Below, one piece after another: positions 48,278-56,187 of a stretch of 64,000 bases of DNA (the stretch's first letter is position 1; every line of letters starts with the position of its first letter). A program made the position numbers and the translations under genes. The notes beneath the pieces were generated by a model. That model worked only from the letters and a program-made list of their open reading frames with translations, searched no databases and was not told where the DNA came from. Origin of the DNA: a virus; the IMG/VR virus record IMGVR_UViG_3300035703_000008, positions 144,933 to 208,932 of that record; one strand, written 5' to 3'.

Positions 48278-49038
48278 ACATTGTAAAGGATTATACAATG
48301 TTATTCGAAAACAACAAATATACTAAGTGGTATAATTTAATAGTTCAAAATGCACAAAATAGGATGACGGACTTATCCTATTTTGAGAGACATCATATCG
48401 TTCCAAAATCTCTCGGCGGCACAAATAATAAAGAAAATTTAGTAATGCTTACAGCCCGAGAGCATTATGTTTGTCACCTGTTGCTGACTAAGATGCTCTC
48501 TGGAGATTCAAAAAGAAAAATGATTTATGCATTTTGGCAGTTATCAAATCAAAAGAATTCAAGTCAAAAAAGATATTGCCCAACTAGCAAAACATATGAG
48601 ATCGCCCGAAAAATGTTTGCAGAGTGCCATTCTGCCAGAATGAAAGAAAATCATCCCTTAAATGATGAAAACAATAAACGCAAACATCAACTTGGAGTTG
48701 ATAAACGCGGACCAACTTCGGTTAAAGGAGCAAAGCGGCCAGAATCAATGAAAGAGAAAATGAGAAATAGAGTATGGACAGAGAAGGCAATACAAACAAG
48801 ATTAGATAATTGTCTCAAGAATGCAGCCGCAAGAAAAGGTAAATCCTGGTCCGAGAAAAAACGACAATCTACTCTTGACACTTATATAGAAAAAAATATA
48901 GATATTGCTTTAAAAATTATCCCTTTGCACGAATCTGGAATGAATAATCTCCAGATATCAAAAGAATTAGGAATTAGTTGGGAAAAAGTCAAATATACTC
49001 TGAAGCATAAAACGGATTTTCTGGCGTATCGGCCGCGG
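48278..49038 (+). mobile_element. HNH homing-endonuclease insertion between gp4 and gp16
   Basis: The segment between the two TAAATA copies (48272-48277 and 49039-49044) holds only the HNH gene. Removing it together with one copy would place gp16 four bases after a TAAATA that includes the gp4 stop, the common arrangement at other junctions. Confidence 0.55.
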
Positions 49039-49041
49039 TAA
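48298..49041 (+). CDS. HNH homing endonuclease (free-standing)
   Basis: The HNH core is FERHHIVPKSLGG (His32, His33), NNKENLVML and AREHYVCHLLL, a standard metal-dependent nuclease fold. The C-terminal half looks like NUMOD-type DNA-binding repeats (KGAKRPESMKEKMRNR, RKGKSWSEKKRQST) and ends in a helix-turn-helix-like SGMNNLQISKELGISWEKVK. It has an AAAGGA site 11 bases upstream. The DNA is clearly AT-richer than gp4 and gp16, marking it as acquired. It lies between gp4 and gp16, bounded by TAAATA on both sides, and is expected to spread by cutting phages that lack it. Confidence 0.92.
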   Translation: MLFENNKYTKWYNLIVQNAQNRMTDLSYFERHHIVPKSLGGTNNKENLVMLTAREHYVCHLLLTKMLSGDSKRKMIYAFWQLSNQKNSSQKRYCPTSKTYEIARKMFAECHSARMKENHPLNDENNKRKHQLGVDKRGPTSVKGAKRPESMKEKMRNRVWTEKAIQTRLDNCLKNAAARKGKSWSEKKRQSTLDTYIEKNIDIALKIIPLHESGMNNLQISKELGISWEKVKYTLKHKTDFLAYRPR

Positions 49042-49044
49042 ATA
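49037..49044 (+). promoter_or_regulatory. late promoter box before gp16
   Basis: GGTAAATA contains the stop of the HNH gene; the gp16 ATG is four bases downstream. Confidence 0.55.
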
Positions 49045-49048
49045 CGCG

Positions 49049-49576
49049 ATGACCAAGAAACTGGAAGAACTGTTTAACCTACCCACCAAAGATGATGATG
49101 CCGAGCACGATGGCATCATAGATTCAGATCCTGCCGAACCCGGCAATGATTTACAGGCCAATCTCCCGCTGTTGCCTGAGAGTCTCGAAGCTCTTGACAA
49201 GATCGAAGCTGCACTTCCTGCGGTACGTGGTCTAGATGCCAGCGATGCTGAGATGGACGAACTGGCAGCCAAAGCCACCAAAGAGTTCGACAATCTCATG
49301 GATCTAGGCATGAATGTAGACAGTCGCTATGCATCAGAAATTTTCTCGGTGGCCAGCCAGATGCTGGGTCATGCCATCACGGCCAAGACTGCCAAGATGA
49401 ACAAAAAACTGAAAATGATCGACCTGCAGATGAAAAAACTCAAGCTAGATCGCGACGGCAACGACAACGATTCGACCTTGCCTACGGCACAAGGGCATGT
49501 GCTTGATCGCAACGACCTCTTGAACCGCTTGCTGGGCAAACAGCCCTCGGGCAGCTCAAACGATAAAAAAAGCTAA
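49049..49576 (+). CDS. 16: gp16 small terminase subunit
   Basis: Gp16 recognises the genome and regulates the gp17 packaging ATPase. The 175-residue protein (T4 164) begins MTKKLEELFNLP, the usual start of the family in marine T4-like phages, has an acidic segment, a central helix pair (LAAKATKEFDNLMDLGMNVD, SRYASEIFSVASQMLGHAI) that forms the ring oligomer, and a Lys-rich coiled coil (AKMNKKLKMIDLQMKKLKLD), ending HVLDRNDLLNRLLGK. It is separated from gp17 by about 8 kb, unlike T4 where the two adjoin. The box-to-ATG distance is four bases. Confidence 0.85.
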   Translation: MTKKLEELFNLPTKDDDAEHDGIIDSDPAEPGNDLQANLPLLPESLEALDKIEAALPAVRGLDASDAEMDELAAKATKEFDNLMDLGMNVDSRYASEIFSVASQMLGHAITAKTAKMNKKLKMIDLQMKKLKLDRDGNDNDSTLPTAQGHVLDRNDLLNRLLGKQPSGSSNDKKS

Positions 49577-49579
49577 ATA
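49572..49579 (+). promoter_or_regulatory. late promoter box overlapping gp16 stop
   Basis: GCTAAATA contains the gp16 TAA, 17 bases before the ATG at 49597. Confidence 0.55.
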
Positions 49580-49596
49580 TCGCATAGGATCCTGAT

Positions 49597-50199
49597 ATGA
49601 AAAAACTTGCACAATACCTGGCGGAGTCTGAAAAAACCTTTGATTACCGCATCAAATTCGTGGGTGAGGTACCTGCCGACTTTGTTCGCAGCTTCAAAGA
49701 AAAACTCAAAAAGTTTGATCCGGTGAGGATCACAGATGCCAAGACCACTCCTATCCTGGCTCGGCCCGCGGACTTTCCGGCACACACCAACCAGCGTGTG
49801 TCGATCATGGACTGCACTTTCCGTTATCCAGCCATCCCGCCACAGATCGCCCAGATCGCCAAGCTCCTGGGGCTTGATGAAGATCGTATCTGCATCAACG
49901 ATCTACACTGGGCCGAGGGCATGGACCAGGAACTGGCCGGTATCGACAGTCAAAGCCAGGATCTCTTAAACACACCTTATCCGGCAAACAGTCCCGAGCA
50001 GAATGCTCTCAAAAAGGACTATGCTGCCGCGGCCCAAGACAAACAAGTGGTAAAAAATTCAGCCACAGAAGCCACATGGACAGTGGCTGGAGGACGCACT
50101 CCTCCCGCTGAAACCACCAATGATTTGCCCATGGGAGTAAAAAGCCCAATGACGTCGATGAAAAGACCGCCACGGCCTGCCACAGGATTCCAGAAATAA
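49597..50199 (+). CDS. putative internal/virion protein with capsid-targeting-like start, 200 aa
   Basis: Starts MKKLAQYLAESEKTFDYRIK; the first ten residues are like T4 capsid-targeting peptides and YLAE/S fits the gp21 cut pattern. The next ~100 residues form a mixed alpha/beta domain (DYRIKFVGEVPADFVRSFKE, RVSIMDCTFRYPAIPPQIAQ, GLDEDRICINDLHW), followed by a low-complexity tail with many Pro and Thr. This resembles a conserved marine T4-like phage protein of unknown function found near gp16/gp17. Structural or packaged roles are inferred. Confidence 0.65.
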   Translation: MKKLAQYLAESEKTFDYRIKFVGEVPADFVRSFKEKLKKFDPVRITDAKTTPILARPADFPAHTNQRVSIMDCTFRYPAIPPQIAQIAKLLGLDEDRICINDLHWAEGMDQELAGIDSQSQDLLNTPYPANSPEQNALKKDYAAAAQDKQVVKNSATEATWTVAGGRTPPAETTNDLPMGVKSPMTSMKRPPRPATGFQK

Positions 50200-50206
50200 G
50201 GACACT

Positions 50207-52105
50207 ATGATGAACAACATGTATGACATACTCGCAAAAATGAACCTCTTGGAAGGTCGAGGCAGCAAGCCTGACTTCTTGGATCTTGACAAAGACGGCA
50301 ACCGGTCAGAGCCCATGAAAGATGCCGCCAAAGAAGTTGACGAAAGTGCGCTACAAGCCTATCTTGGCAAGAAGAAATATGGCAAAGAGGGAATGAAGGC
50401 TTTGCAACAGGCTGGTCGGGAAGGTGCCAGTAAAGAAAGAATGGCATCTATTCGAGATCGTCATGACAAAATGGACGAAGCTGAATTTGGCGAAGGCAAC
50501 GAGTTTTCGGGCGCTAGACAAGCAGCCATCCGTGCTGGTAAACCCACGTTTTCCGTAGACGGCAAGACATATCGAGTTACTGGCGATACTTCAGATGAAA
50601 AGTCCATGGCAGAAGGCCGCACCGAGTATGATCCAGTGACAGGCACCACACGCCATCGCGGCAGTTATGGTACAGAATACCAAGGCGACGACGGCGATGA
50701 CGATGATTACGATCAGTGGGGCAATCGCAAGCCTGGTGCCAAGAAGAAAGCCGCAGTAGATCCCGCGGCACCCAAGCGTGGCCGTGGACGTCCCAAGGGC
50801 ACAGGTCGTGCCATCGGAGCCAAAGGTCCCACAGGTACGAGCAAGCTCATGCGTGAAGAGGACATGGAAGAAGCCATTGGTGACCCTGAAGGTCGTGGCG
50901 AGAGAGAAGCACAGCGCCGTCACCTGGCACGGGATCACAAAAAGCTCAACGACCTTGAGCGGCGTGCTCTAGAAAAAGCCAAGCAGACCAAGCTGCCTGC
51001 CAAGAAGGCCATGGGCGAAGACTACGACAAAGACGAGTACGACGAAGAAGGCGAGATGGCACAGAGTCAAGCTCGTACCATCGAAGATGCTGCTCAAGAG
51101 CTGCAGAGCATTCTTGATGCCCAGGAGAATCTGCCTGAGTGGGTACAAAAGAAAATCTCCCTGGCCATGGACTACATCGACACTGCTAGAGACTATCTTG
51201 CTGCCAATCGTCCCGAAGATGCGATGGTAGCAGAAAAAGCTGTGAGCAAAGCACAGCGTGCTGCTGCTGGAATCGCACATGCTGCACAAAAAGGCGACAT
51301 TCCCAAATCTGAACTGCGCGGTGCTTCCAAAGAAATGGCCAAGATGGAGCCCAAAGAACTCCGGAAGTTCGCCAAGACCCGAGAAAAAGGTCTTCCTGAG
51401 AAAGTCCGAGAAGTTGATATGGGCCAAGCCGATGCTCGCAAGACCTCTCCTTCCAGCAAAGAACACAACGATAAAGTTTTTGCCAATGCTCGCGAACGAT
51501 CAAAAAAAGAACGTGCTGAGCACGAGGCCAAACAAAAAGAAAAATCAGTCGAAGAGACCACGGTAGCAGGCTCAGTGGCCGTCAGCGATGCAGCACCCAA
51601 AGGCAAAAAAGGCATGCAGTTTGGCAAAGGTGTATATGAGAGCCGTCTAGAAGAAGGTTTCCAAGCGAGCTTGGATTCCGTGCTCAACGAAAGCATGAGC
51701 ATGAATGTCAGCACCGACGACCAGGGCGGGAAGAGCCTGACCATCACAGCCACCGACGCTGATGCAGAAAAGCTGTCCGACATACTCAAGCTGGCAGGCA
51801 TGCAAAGCAGTGGTTATCGTGATGCTTGTCCCAGTTGCGGTGGCATGCACGAAGGCGCTTGCAAGATGTCCGAAGACCTGGCCAACAGCCCTGATCCAGT
51901 TTCGGCCGAACTGGGCGACACCGGCGACTATGGAGTGGCTGGCGGCGTCAACGGTCCCAAGCAGCAAGTGAATCCCAACAATGCCGGCGACAATCCTTTG
52001 GCCATGCGCGACCTTGGTCGCACTGCACACACACTGAGCCTGGGCAAAGTGGACGAGAGCGTGGAACAGCGTCTCTGGGACATCTACAAGCGATACGAAT
52101 CATGA
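50207..52105 (+). CDS. large charged putative internal protein with AT-hook
   Basis: The 632-residue protein starts MMNNMYDILAKMNLLEGRGS, with NLLE/G a possible gp21 cut site, then FLDLDKDGNRSEPM, which resembles a calcium-binding EF-hand loop (D-x-D-x-D-G). A run of Asp (DDGDDDDYD) is followed near residue 190 by KRGRGRPKG, a classical AT-hook for the DNA minor groove. The centre is Lys/Glu-rich coiled coil (RRHLARDHKKLNDLERRALE). Near 540 there is CPSCGGMHEGAC, a short zinc-knuckle-like cluster. These features suggest a packaged or scaffold-associated DNA-binding protein. Its function is unknown. Confidence 0.7.
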   Translation: MMNNMYDILAKMNLLEGRGSKPDFLDLDKDGNRSEPMKDAAKEVDESALQAYLGKKKYGKEGMKALQQAGREGASKERMASIRDRHDKMDEAEFGEGNEFSGARQAAIRAGKPTFSVDGKTYRVTGDTSDEKSMAEGRTEYDPVTGTTRHRGSYGTEYQGDDGDDDDYDQWGNRKPGAKKKAAVDPAAPKRGRGRPKGTGRAIGAKGPTGTSKLMREEDMEEAIGDPEGRGEREAQRRHLARDHKKLNDLERRALEKAKQTKLPAKKAMGEDYDKDEYDEEGEMAQSQARTIEDAAQELQSILDAQENLPEWVQKKISLAMDYIDTARDYLAANRPEDAMVAEKAVSKAQRAAAGIAHAAQKGDIPKSELRGASKEMAKMEPKELRKFAKTREKGLPEKVREVDMGQADARKTSPSSKEHNDKVFANARERSKKERAEHEAKQKEKSVEETTVAGSVAVSDAAPKGKKGMQFGKGVYESRLEEGFQASLDSVLNESMSMNVSTDDQGGKSLTITATDADAEKLSDILKLAGMQSSGYRDACPSCGGMHEGACKMSEDLANSPDPVSAELGDTGDYGVAGGVNGPKQQVNPNNAGDNPLAMRDLGRTAHTLSLGKVDESVEQRLWDIYKRYES

Positions 52106-53010
52106 AAAGCCTCAGAGACTACATCACCGAAGCTGAAATCTGGGTAGATACGCCTGCCCAGGGCGATGTGTTGGCCATCAATATCCGCGAAGAATGCCTG
52201 ATCGAAACGCACATCGTTGATGTGCGTACAGATGGCGTGGTGGTACATGCCGATGAAAAAATGATGAGTCTGCTGGAAAGCTATGGATACGCAGCCGAAG
52301 AGATCCGTAGATACGGTCCAGTGGGCACAGGCAGTGGCACTGGCTATACCGGCGTTGCCGAGACCTGTGGCAGCGAAAGCAACTACGAACCCGAAGATGC
52401 TTTTCAGCGAGTCATGGAACTGGCCGGACTTGGCACACCCAATGCCGCACACAACGATCCCCTGGCGGCCAAGGCCGCAGATCTTGCCCCTGTGGGCACC
52501 GAACAAGACCCCACCACTGCTACCACAGTGGACGAAGGCGTGATGTCAGAGGTAGATCAAGACTTGCAAGACATTGCTGACAGCCAAGATTTTGACATGC
52601 TGTATGCAGCCTTTGACGGCGAGATGGGCGGAGCAACCAAGACTTGGTTGGACAACATGTTTGCTAGAATAGCACAGCACCGTCGTCTGCATCCCGATGA
52701 TCAGCAAGAAGAAATCCTAGAGATCATGATGGACGAGATTGTGGCTGATTACGGCACCAACATCAGCGAAGCTGAATATCAGGGTCGTAAAGTACAACTA
52801 GGCAAGCCCACTCGTGGTGATGTGAAAAAGTTCAAGGTCTATGTCAAGGATCCCTCCACTGGCAACATCAAAAAAGTCAATTTTGGTGATCCCAACATGA
52901 AGATCAAAAAATCAAACCCCAAGCGCAGGAAAAGTTTCCGCGCACGCCATAACTGTGACAATCCAGGACCTCGCACCAAAGCTCGGTACTGGAGCTGTCG
53001 AGCCTGGTAA
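52102..53010 (+). CDS. putative internal/virion protein with basic C-terminal domain, 302 aa
   Basis: Starts MKSLRDYITEAEIWVDTPA; YITE/A is an exact match to the gp21 consensus. The N-terminal ~75 residues form a small beta domain; the middle is acidic helix (DFDMLYAAFDGEMGGATKTW, HPDDQQEEILEIMMDEIVAD). The C-terminal ~75 residues, EAEYQGRKVQLGKPTRGDVK onward with DPNMKIKKSNPKRRKSFRAR, HNCDNPGPRTK and YWSC, form a basic, Cys/Trp-containing domain that recurs in many marine T4-like phages. It overlaps the gene before by four bases (ATGA). Role unknown; DNA contact is plausible from the charge. Confidence 0.7.
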   Translation: MKSLRDYITEAEIWVDTPAQGDVLAINIREECLIETHIVDVRTDGVVVHADEKMMSLLESYGYAAEEIRRYGPVGTGSGTGYTGVAETCGSESNYEPEDAFQRVMELAGLGTPNAAHNDPLAAKAADLAPVGTEQDPTTATTVDEGVMSEVDQDLQDIADSQDFDMLYAAFDGEMGGATKTWLDNMFARIAQHRRLHPDDQQEEILEIMMDEIVADYGTNISEAEYQGRKVQLGKPTRGDVKKFKVYVKDPSTGNIKKVNFGDPNMKIKKSNPKRRKSFRARHNCDNPGPRTKARYWSCRAW

Positions 53011-53022
53011 AGGAACCGATCA

Positions 53023-53301
53023 ATGGCACAAGCCAACGTTTATACTACCGCATCCGCACAAACATGGTACACCGACAAAGCCAGGATAGTCACTGGCACC
53101 AATCCGGTGACTTATCAAGTCAATGTGGTTTATCCATCAGCCACAGGCAATCTCTATTCCAACCCTGCACAAGCACCAGCCAGCAGCATCACCGAGATCT
53201 ATGTGGGAGTGGGCAACAAGCTCACTGTTGTGGGCGGCAATGTCACCATACAAGAACTGGGCACAGCCACTTCGGCACAGCGCAGCGTGAGACTGGTCTG
53301 A
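53023..53301 (+). CDS. small beta-rich structural protein, 92 aa
   Basis: Not recognised. Uncharged, Thr/Val/Ala-rich, with strands SAQTWYTDKARIVTGTNPVT, QVNVVYPSAT and EIYVGVGNKLTVVGGNVTIQ, as in small phage decoration or adaptor proteins. AAAGGAACC precedes the ATG. It overlaps the next start by one base (TGATG). The context of putative internal and appendage proteins makes a virion role the best guess. Confidence 0.6.
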   Translation: MAQANVYTTASAQTWYTDKARIVTGTNPVTYQVNVVYPSATGNLYSNPAQAPASSITEIYVGVGNKLTVVGGNVTIQELGTATSAQRSVRLV

Positions 53302-53672
53302 TGCGAGCCAGAGAATTCCTTGCCGAACTCAAGAATAAAAACATATCCAAGCGCCAGCAGACAGCCACTCGCGGGCTCAATATCTATTCTGATTCAGAGA
53401 GGTGGAACAGTGATTACACCCTGAGCCGCCTGGGGCAGGCCGTGGCCTGTACTGATGGTACCAATCTCCCCGATGTCGACCCCAAGAGTTGGTTTGGCAA
53501 ACACAAGACCACACATCCTTATACTCGCGAAGAACAGGCCATGCTCAAGCAGGCTTATCGAGCCATTGGTGCCAGCTACAAAGATCTCAACGGCGGCGAC
53601 ATGGATTCCGAAGAGCTGCCTGATACCAATCGCCAGAGTCCAGTAAAACCATTCCGAGGGTATCCAAGATAA
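53301..53672 (+). CDS. small protein with capsid-targeting-like start, 123 aa
   Basis: Starts MRAREFLAELKNKNISKRQQ; the first eight residues fit the T4 capsid-targeting pattern and FLAE/L is a possible gp21 cut site. The rest contains ATRGLNIYSDSERWNSDYTL, SRLGQAVACTDG, DPKSWFGKHKTTHPYTREEQ and AMLKQAYRAIGASYKDLN, a conserved arrangement in marine T4-like phages of unknown function. The DNA at the start, CTGATGCGAGCCAG, is identical to that at 39897. It overlaps genes on both sides by one base. Confidence 0.65.
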   Translation: MRAREFLAELKNKNISKRQQTATRGLNIYSDSERWNSDYTLSRLGQAVACTDGTNLPDVDPKSWFGKHKTTHPYTREEQAMLKQAYRAIGASYKDLNGGDMDSEELPDTNRQSPVKPFRGYPR

Positions 53673-55234
53673 TGGAACCAGATCCACAACAAGTGCCGCC
53701 ATGGTATCTGCGTAATATAACACAGGCACTGGCTCTCAATGAATCTACTGGCAACGTCTATGTTCGAACTGATGCCCAACTGACTCTGGGTAATGTAGGG
53801 AATGTCAATGTCACTGATGTTGAAATATTAGCTCTGGGAAATGTTGACATATCAGGTAGTAACTTACCAATTTCGGGCAACGTTGGCATCATTGGTAACA
53901 TAGCAGTTGATCCTGTTACTGGCAATGTTGGTATATTAGGTAATGTGAATGTTTTACAAGGTACAAGTCCCTGGGTTGTATCCGGCAATGTAGGGATTAC
54001 AGGTACTGCTAATGTTGTGTTAGCCGACGATGCTAATGTGGTCATTTCAGGATTTGGTGGTGCTACCAGTGATGCATTTGGTAGACTACGAGTAAGTAAT
54101 CCATTCACATTGTTTGATACTAACTCAAGATATTACGATCATCAACAATTTAGTAGTTTGATCAATGGATCAGCGAATGTGGTATATGTCGCAAACCAAA
54201 GTAGTTTTCAACTCAATGTAGGTTCAAGCTCAGGTGATTCTGTAATTCGTGAAACAATGAAAGTATTTCCTTATCAGCCAGGTAAGAGCCAGCTTACATT
54301 GCTTACATTCTGTATGAGTACACCAAAAACAAATCTACGCCAGCGTGTGGGATTGTTTGGTGCCAATGATGGTGTATTCTTTGAAAACGATGGCACATAT
54401 AATTACATGGTGATTCGTTCTGGGTCCACCGGCATAGAAGAACGGGTGAGACAGGATGCATGGAACGGAGATAGGTTGAATGGTGCAGGCGGTGCAAACA
54501 ATCCATCGGGCATCACACTATATCCTGATCGAACACAGATTTATTATGCTGATGTTGAGTGGTTAGGCGTGGGATCAGTACGAACTGGATTTATCATAAA
54601 CGGCAGCTTCGTGGTGTGTCATACATTTAATCACGCTAATCAGTTGGGCAATACCAAAGTTTACATGACCACTGCTACATTGCCCATACGCTATGAAATC
54701 ACCAATACCGGTGTCACTAGCGGTGCCAGCATGATGACACAGATTTGTAGCACAGTCGTCAGTGAAGGTGGATATAACAGTTTTGGTACTACCCAGACTT
54801 CAGGTACAGGCACTACACCTAAAAGACTGACCACTGCTGGCACATACTATCCCATTGTTAGTATCAGGCTAGCCCCAACAAGATTAGACAGTATTGTTTT
54901 TCCTAGACAGATCGATGTGTTGAGTCCATCGGTTAATTATTACAGATGGACATTGTTGCAGAATGCAACTTTGACTGGTGCTACTTTTGCCAATACCAGT
55001 CCAACTGGAACTGTGCAGATCGATACTGCTGCCACTGCTGTAAGTGGCGGCATAGAAATTCAAACAGGATATGCCGGTTCGAGAGAATTGTCGCAATTAA
55101 GTGCAGTTGATTTTTTCCAATTCCAATTGGGGAGAACACTAGCAGGAGTCAGTGATACTGTTACACTGGCCATAGCAGCAACAGCAAACAATGCTGATGT
55201 GCTTGCTGAACTTGGATGGCAAGAATTGACCTAA
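53672..55234 (+). CDS. putative virion appendage protein, 520 aa
   Basis: Begins with short GN-repeats (SGNVGIIGNIAV, TGNVGILGNVNV), then FGGATSDAFGRLRVSNPFTL and FDTNSRYYDHQQF, a signature I associate with a conserved structural protein of marine phages. The long middle domain includes FCMSTPKTNLRQRVGLFGAN and GVGSVRTGFIINGSFVVCHT; the end is LAIAATANNADVLAELGWQE. No enzyme motif is visible. It may form a short fibre or head decoration. The DNA is somewhat richer in AT than its neighbours. It overlaps the gene before by one base. Confidence 0.65.
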   Translation: MEPDPQQVPPWYLRNITQALALNESTGNVYVRTDAQLTLGNVGNVNVTDVEILALGNVDISGSNLPISGNVGIIGNIAVDPVTGNVGILGNVNVLQGTSPWVVSGNVGITGTANVVLADDANVVISGFGGATSDAFGRLRVSNPFTLFDTNSRYYDHQQFSSLINGSANVVYVANQSSFQLNVGSSSGDSVIRETMKVFPYQPGKSQLTLLTFCMSTPKTNLRQRVGLFGANDGVFFENDGTYNYMVIRSGSTGIEERVRQDAWNGDRLNGAGGANNPSGITLYPDRTQIYYADVEWLGVGSVRTGFIINGSFVVCHTFNHANQLGNTKVYMTTATLPIRYEITNTGVTSGASMMTQICSTVVSEGGYNSFGTTQTSGTGTTPKRLTTAGTYYPIVSIRLAPTRLDSIVFPRQIDVLSPSVNYYRWTLLQNATLTGATFANTSPTGTVQIDTAATAVSGGIEIQTGYAGSRELSQLSAVDFFQFQLGRTLAGVSDTVTLAIAATANNADVLAELGWQELT

Positions 55235-55235
55235 A

Positions 55236-55448
55236 ATGACCCTGGAAGATCTGCAAAGACTTGCTGGAATTTCGTTGTCGGGTTACGGTAACAGCCTGCG
55301 CCGCACTGCCGAGGGATCGAACATCAGTATCACGGGCACAGAAAAAGCCGAATTGCAACGCAAGCACAACATCGAACCTGGTACTCCCGAATGGTTCCAA
55401 CTCTGGTTTAGTCTTCCTTTACTCACCGGCGAACGGCCCGTTAAATAA
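55236..55448 (+). CDS. small hypothetical protein, 70 aa
   Basis: Not recognised by function. Starts MTLEDLQRLAGISLSGYGNS and ends KHNIEPGTPEWFQLWFSLPL, a conserved-looking short protein with two amphipathic helices. It follows the appendage gene after one base and its stop codon overlaps the TAAATA box used by the next gene. It may be an assembly partner of the protein before it, by position only. Confidence 0.55.
   Translation: MTLEDLQRLAGISLSGYGNSLRRTAEGSNISITGTEKAELQRKHNIEPGTPEWFQLWFSLPLLTGERPVK
55440..55447 (+). promoter_or_regulatory. late promoter box overlapping a stop codon
   Basis: GTTAAATA ends inside the TAA of the 70-residue gene; the next ATG (55453) is five bases away. Confidence 0.5.
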
Positions 55449-55452
55449 TCCC

Positions 55453-56178
55453 ATGCTATTGATATCAGGTTGTAGCTTCGTTGACAACGAAGATTTCCCA
55501 GTGGCCTCTTTTGGCCCCGGAGTGTTCATGGATCAGCATGCCCGGCACCTTGGTCGCGGCGGTGCCGGCAATTACTACATCGCGCAAAGTGTGTTGGACA
55601 ATCTCGACGGTGTAGATCGTGTGTTTATACTATGGTCAGGACTGCATCGCATAGATGTGAGCTTGCCAAAGAGTTTGCTCGGCGAGCTCGGTACCTATGA
55701 TCATGCTCATGAAACACGTGACGAATTATGGTTTCATTCAGGCGGGTTTGCTGGATCTTGGCACAGCCATAGCCGACATCGTTATCCTGATTGGTTATAC
55801 CAGTACCTACAAGCCCAGTATCGCAGCATGGATTGGCAGTATCTCAATCATCGCAGCCTGAGCGTGATAGCATCTTGTTTGGCAGTGTTAGAAGCACGTC
55901 ACATACCCTATGCTTTTGGTTTCATCTATGACATACATCGAGACTACAGCGATACACACAGTGCTCTAGGAACTCCGGTTGACGTCACGGATCCCGTCTA
56001 TCGCATGATCCCCTGGCATCGGTGCCTGAGAAATACACCCTTGGAATTCTGTGCCGAACGGGGATTGCTGCAGGACGATGGATTCCACCCCACTCGAGAA
56101 GGCTATCATCAGTGGTGGCAGTCAGTGCGAGATCAAGTACCGTTTGGTCTTTTTGGTGCTGCACGCCGGGGAAAGTAA
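55453..56178 (+). CDS. SGNH-hydrolase-like protein
   Basis: SGNH enzymes are esterases acting on acyl groups of lipids or sugars. The start LLISGCSFVDNEDFP carries the block I Ser in GCSF; GRGGAGNYYIAQSV has the block II/III Gly and Asn; the C-terminal DGFHPTREGYHQWW holds the DxxH pair. The size (241 aa) is normal. The ATG at 55453 lies five bases after a late box; earlier in-frame codons overlap the preceding gene. It is followed at once by a radical SAM gene, so both may act on a common substrate. Substrate not predictable; deacylation of host surface glycans is one idea. Confidence 0.65.
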   Translation: MLLISGCSFVDNEDFPVASFGPGVFMDQHARHLGRGGAGNYYIAQSVLDNLDGVDRVFILWSGLHRIDVSLPKSLLGELGTYDHAHETRDELWFHSGGFAGSWHSHSRHRYPDWLYQYLQAQYRSMDWQYLNHRSLSVIASCLAVLEARHIPYAFGFIYDIHRDYSDTHSALGTPVDVTDPVYRMIPWHRCLRNTPLEFCAERGLLQDDGFHPTREGYHQWWQSVRDQVPFGLFGAARRGK

Positions 56179-56181
56179 ATA
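56174..56181 (+). promoter_or_regulatory. late promoter box overlapping a stop codon
   Basis: AGTAAATA contains the TAA of the SGNH gene; the radical SAM ATG is six bases downstream. Confidence 0.5.
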
Positions 56182-56187
56182 ACCTAC

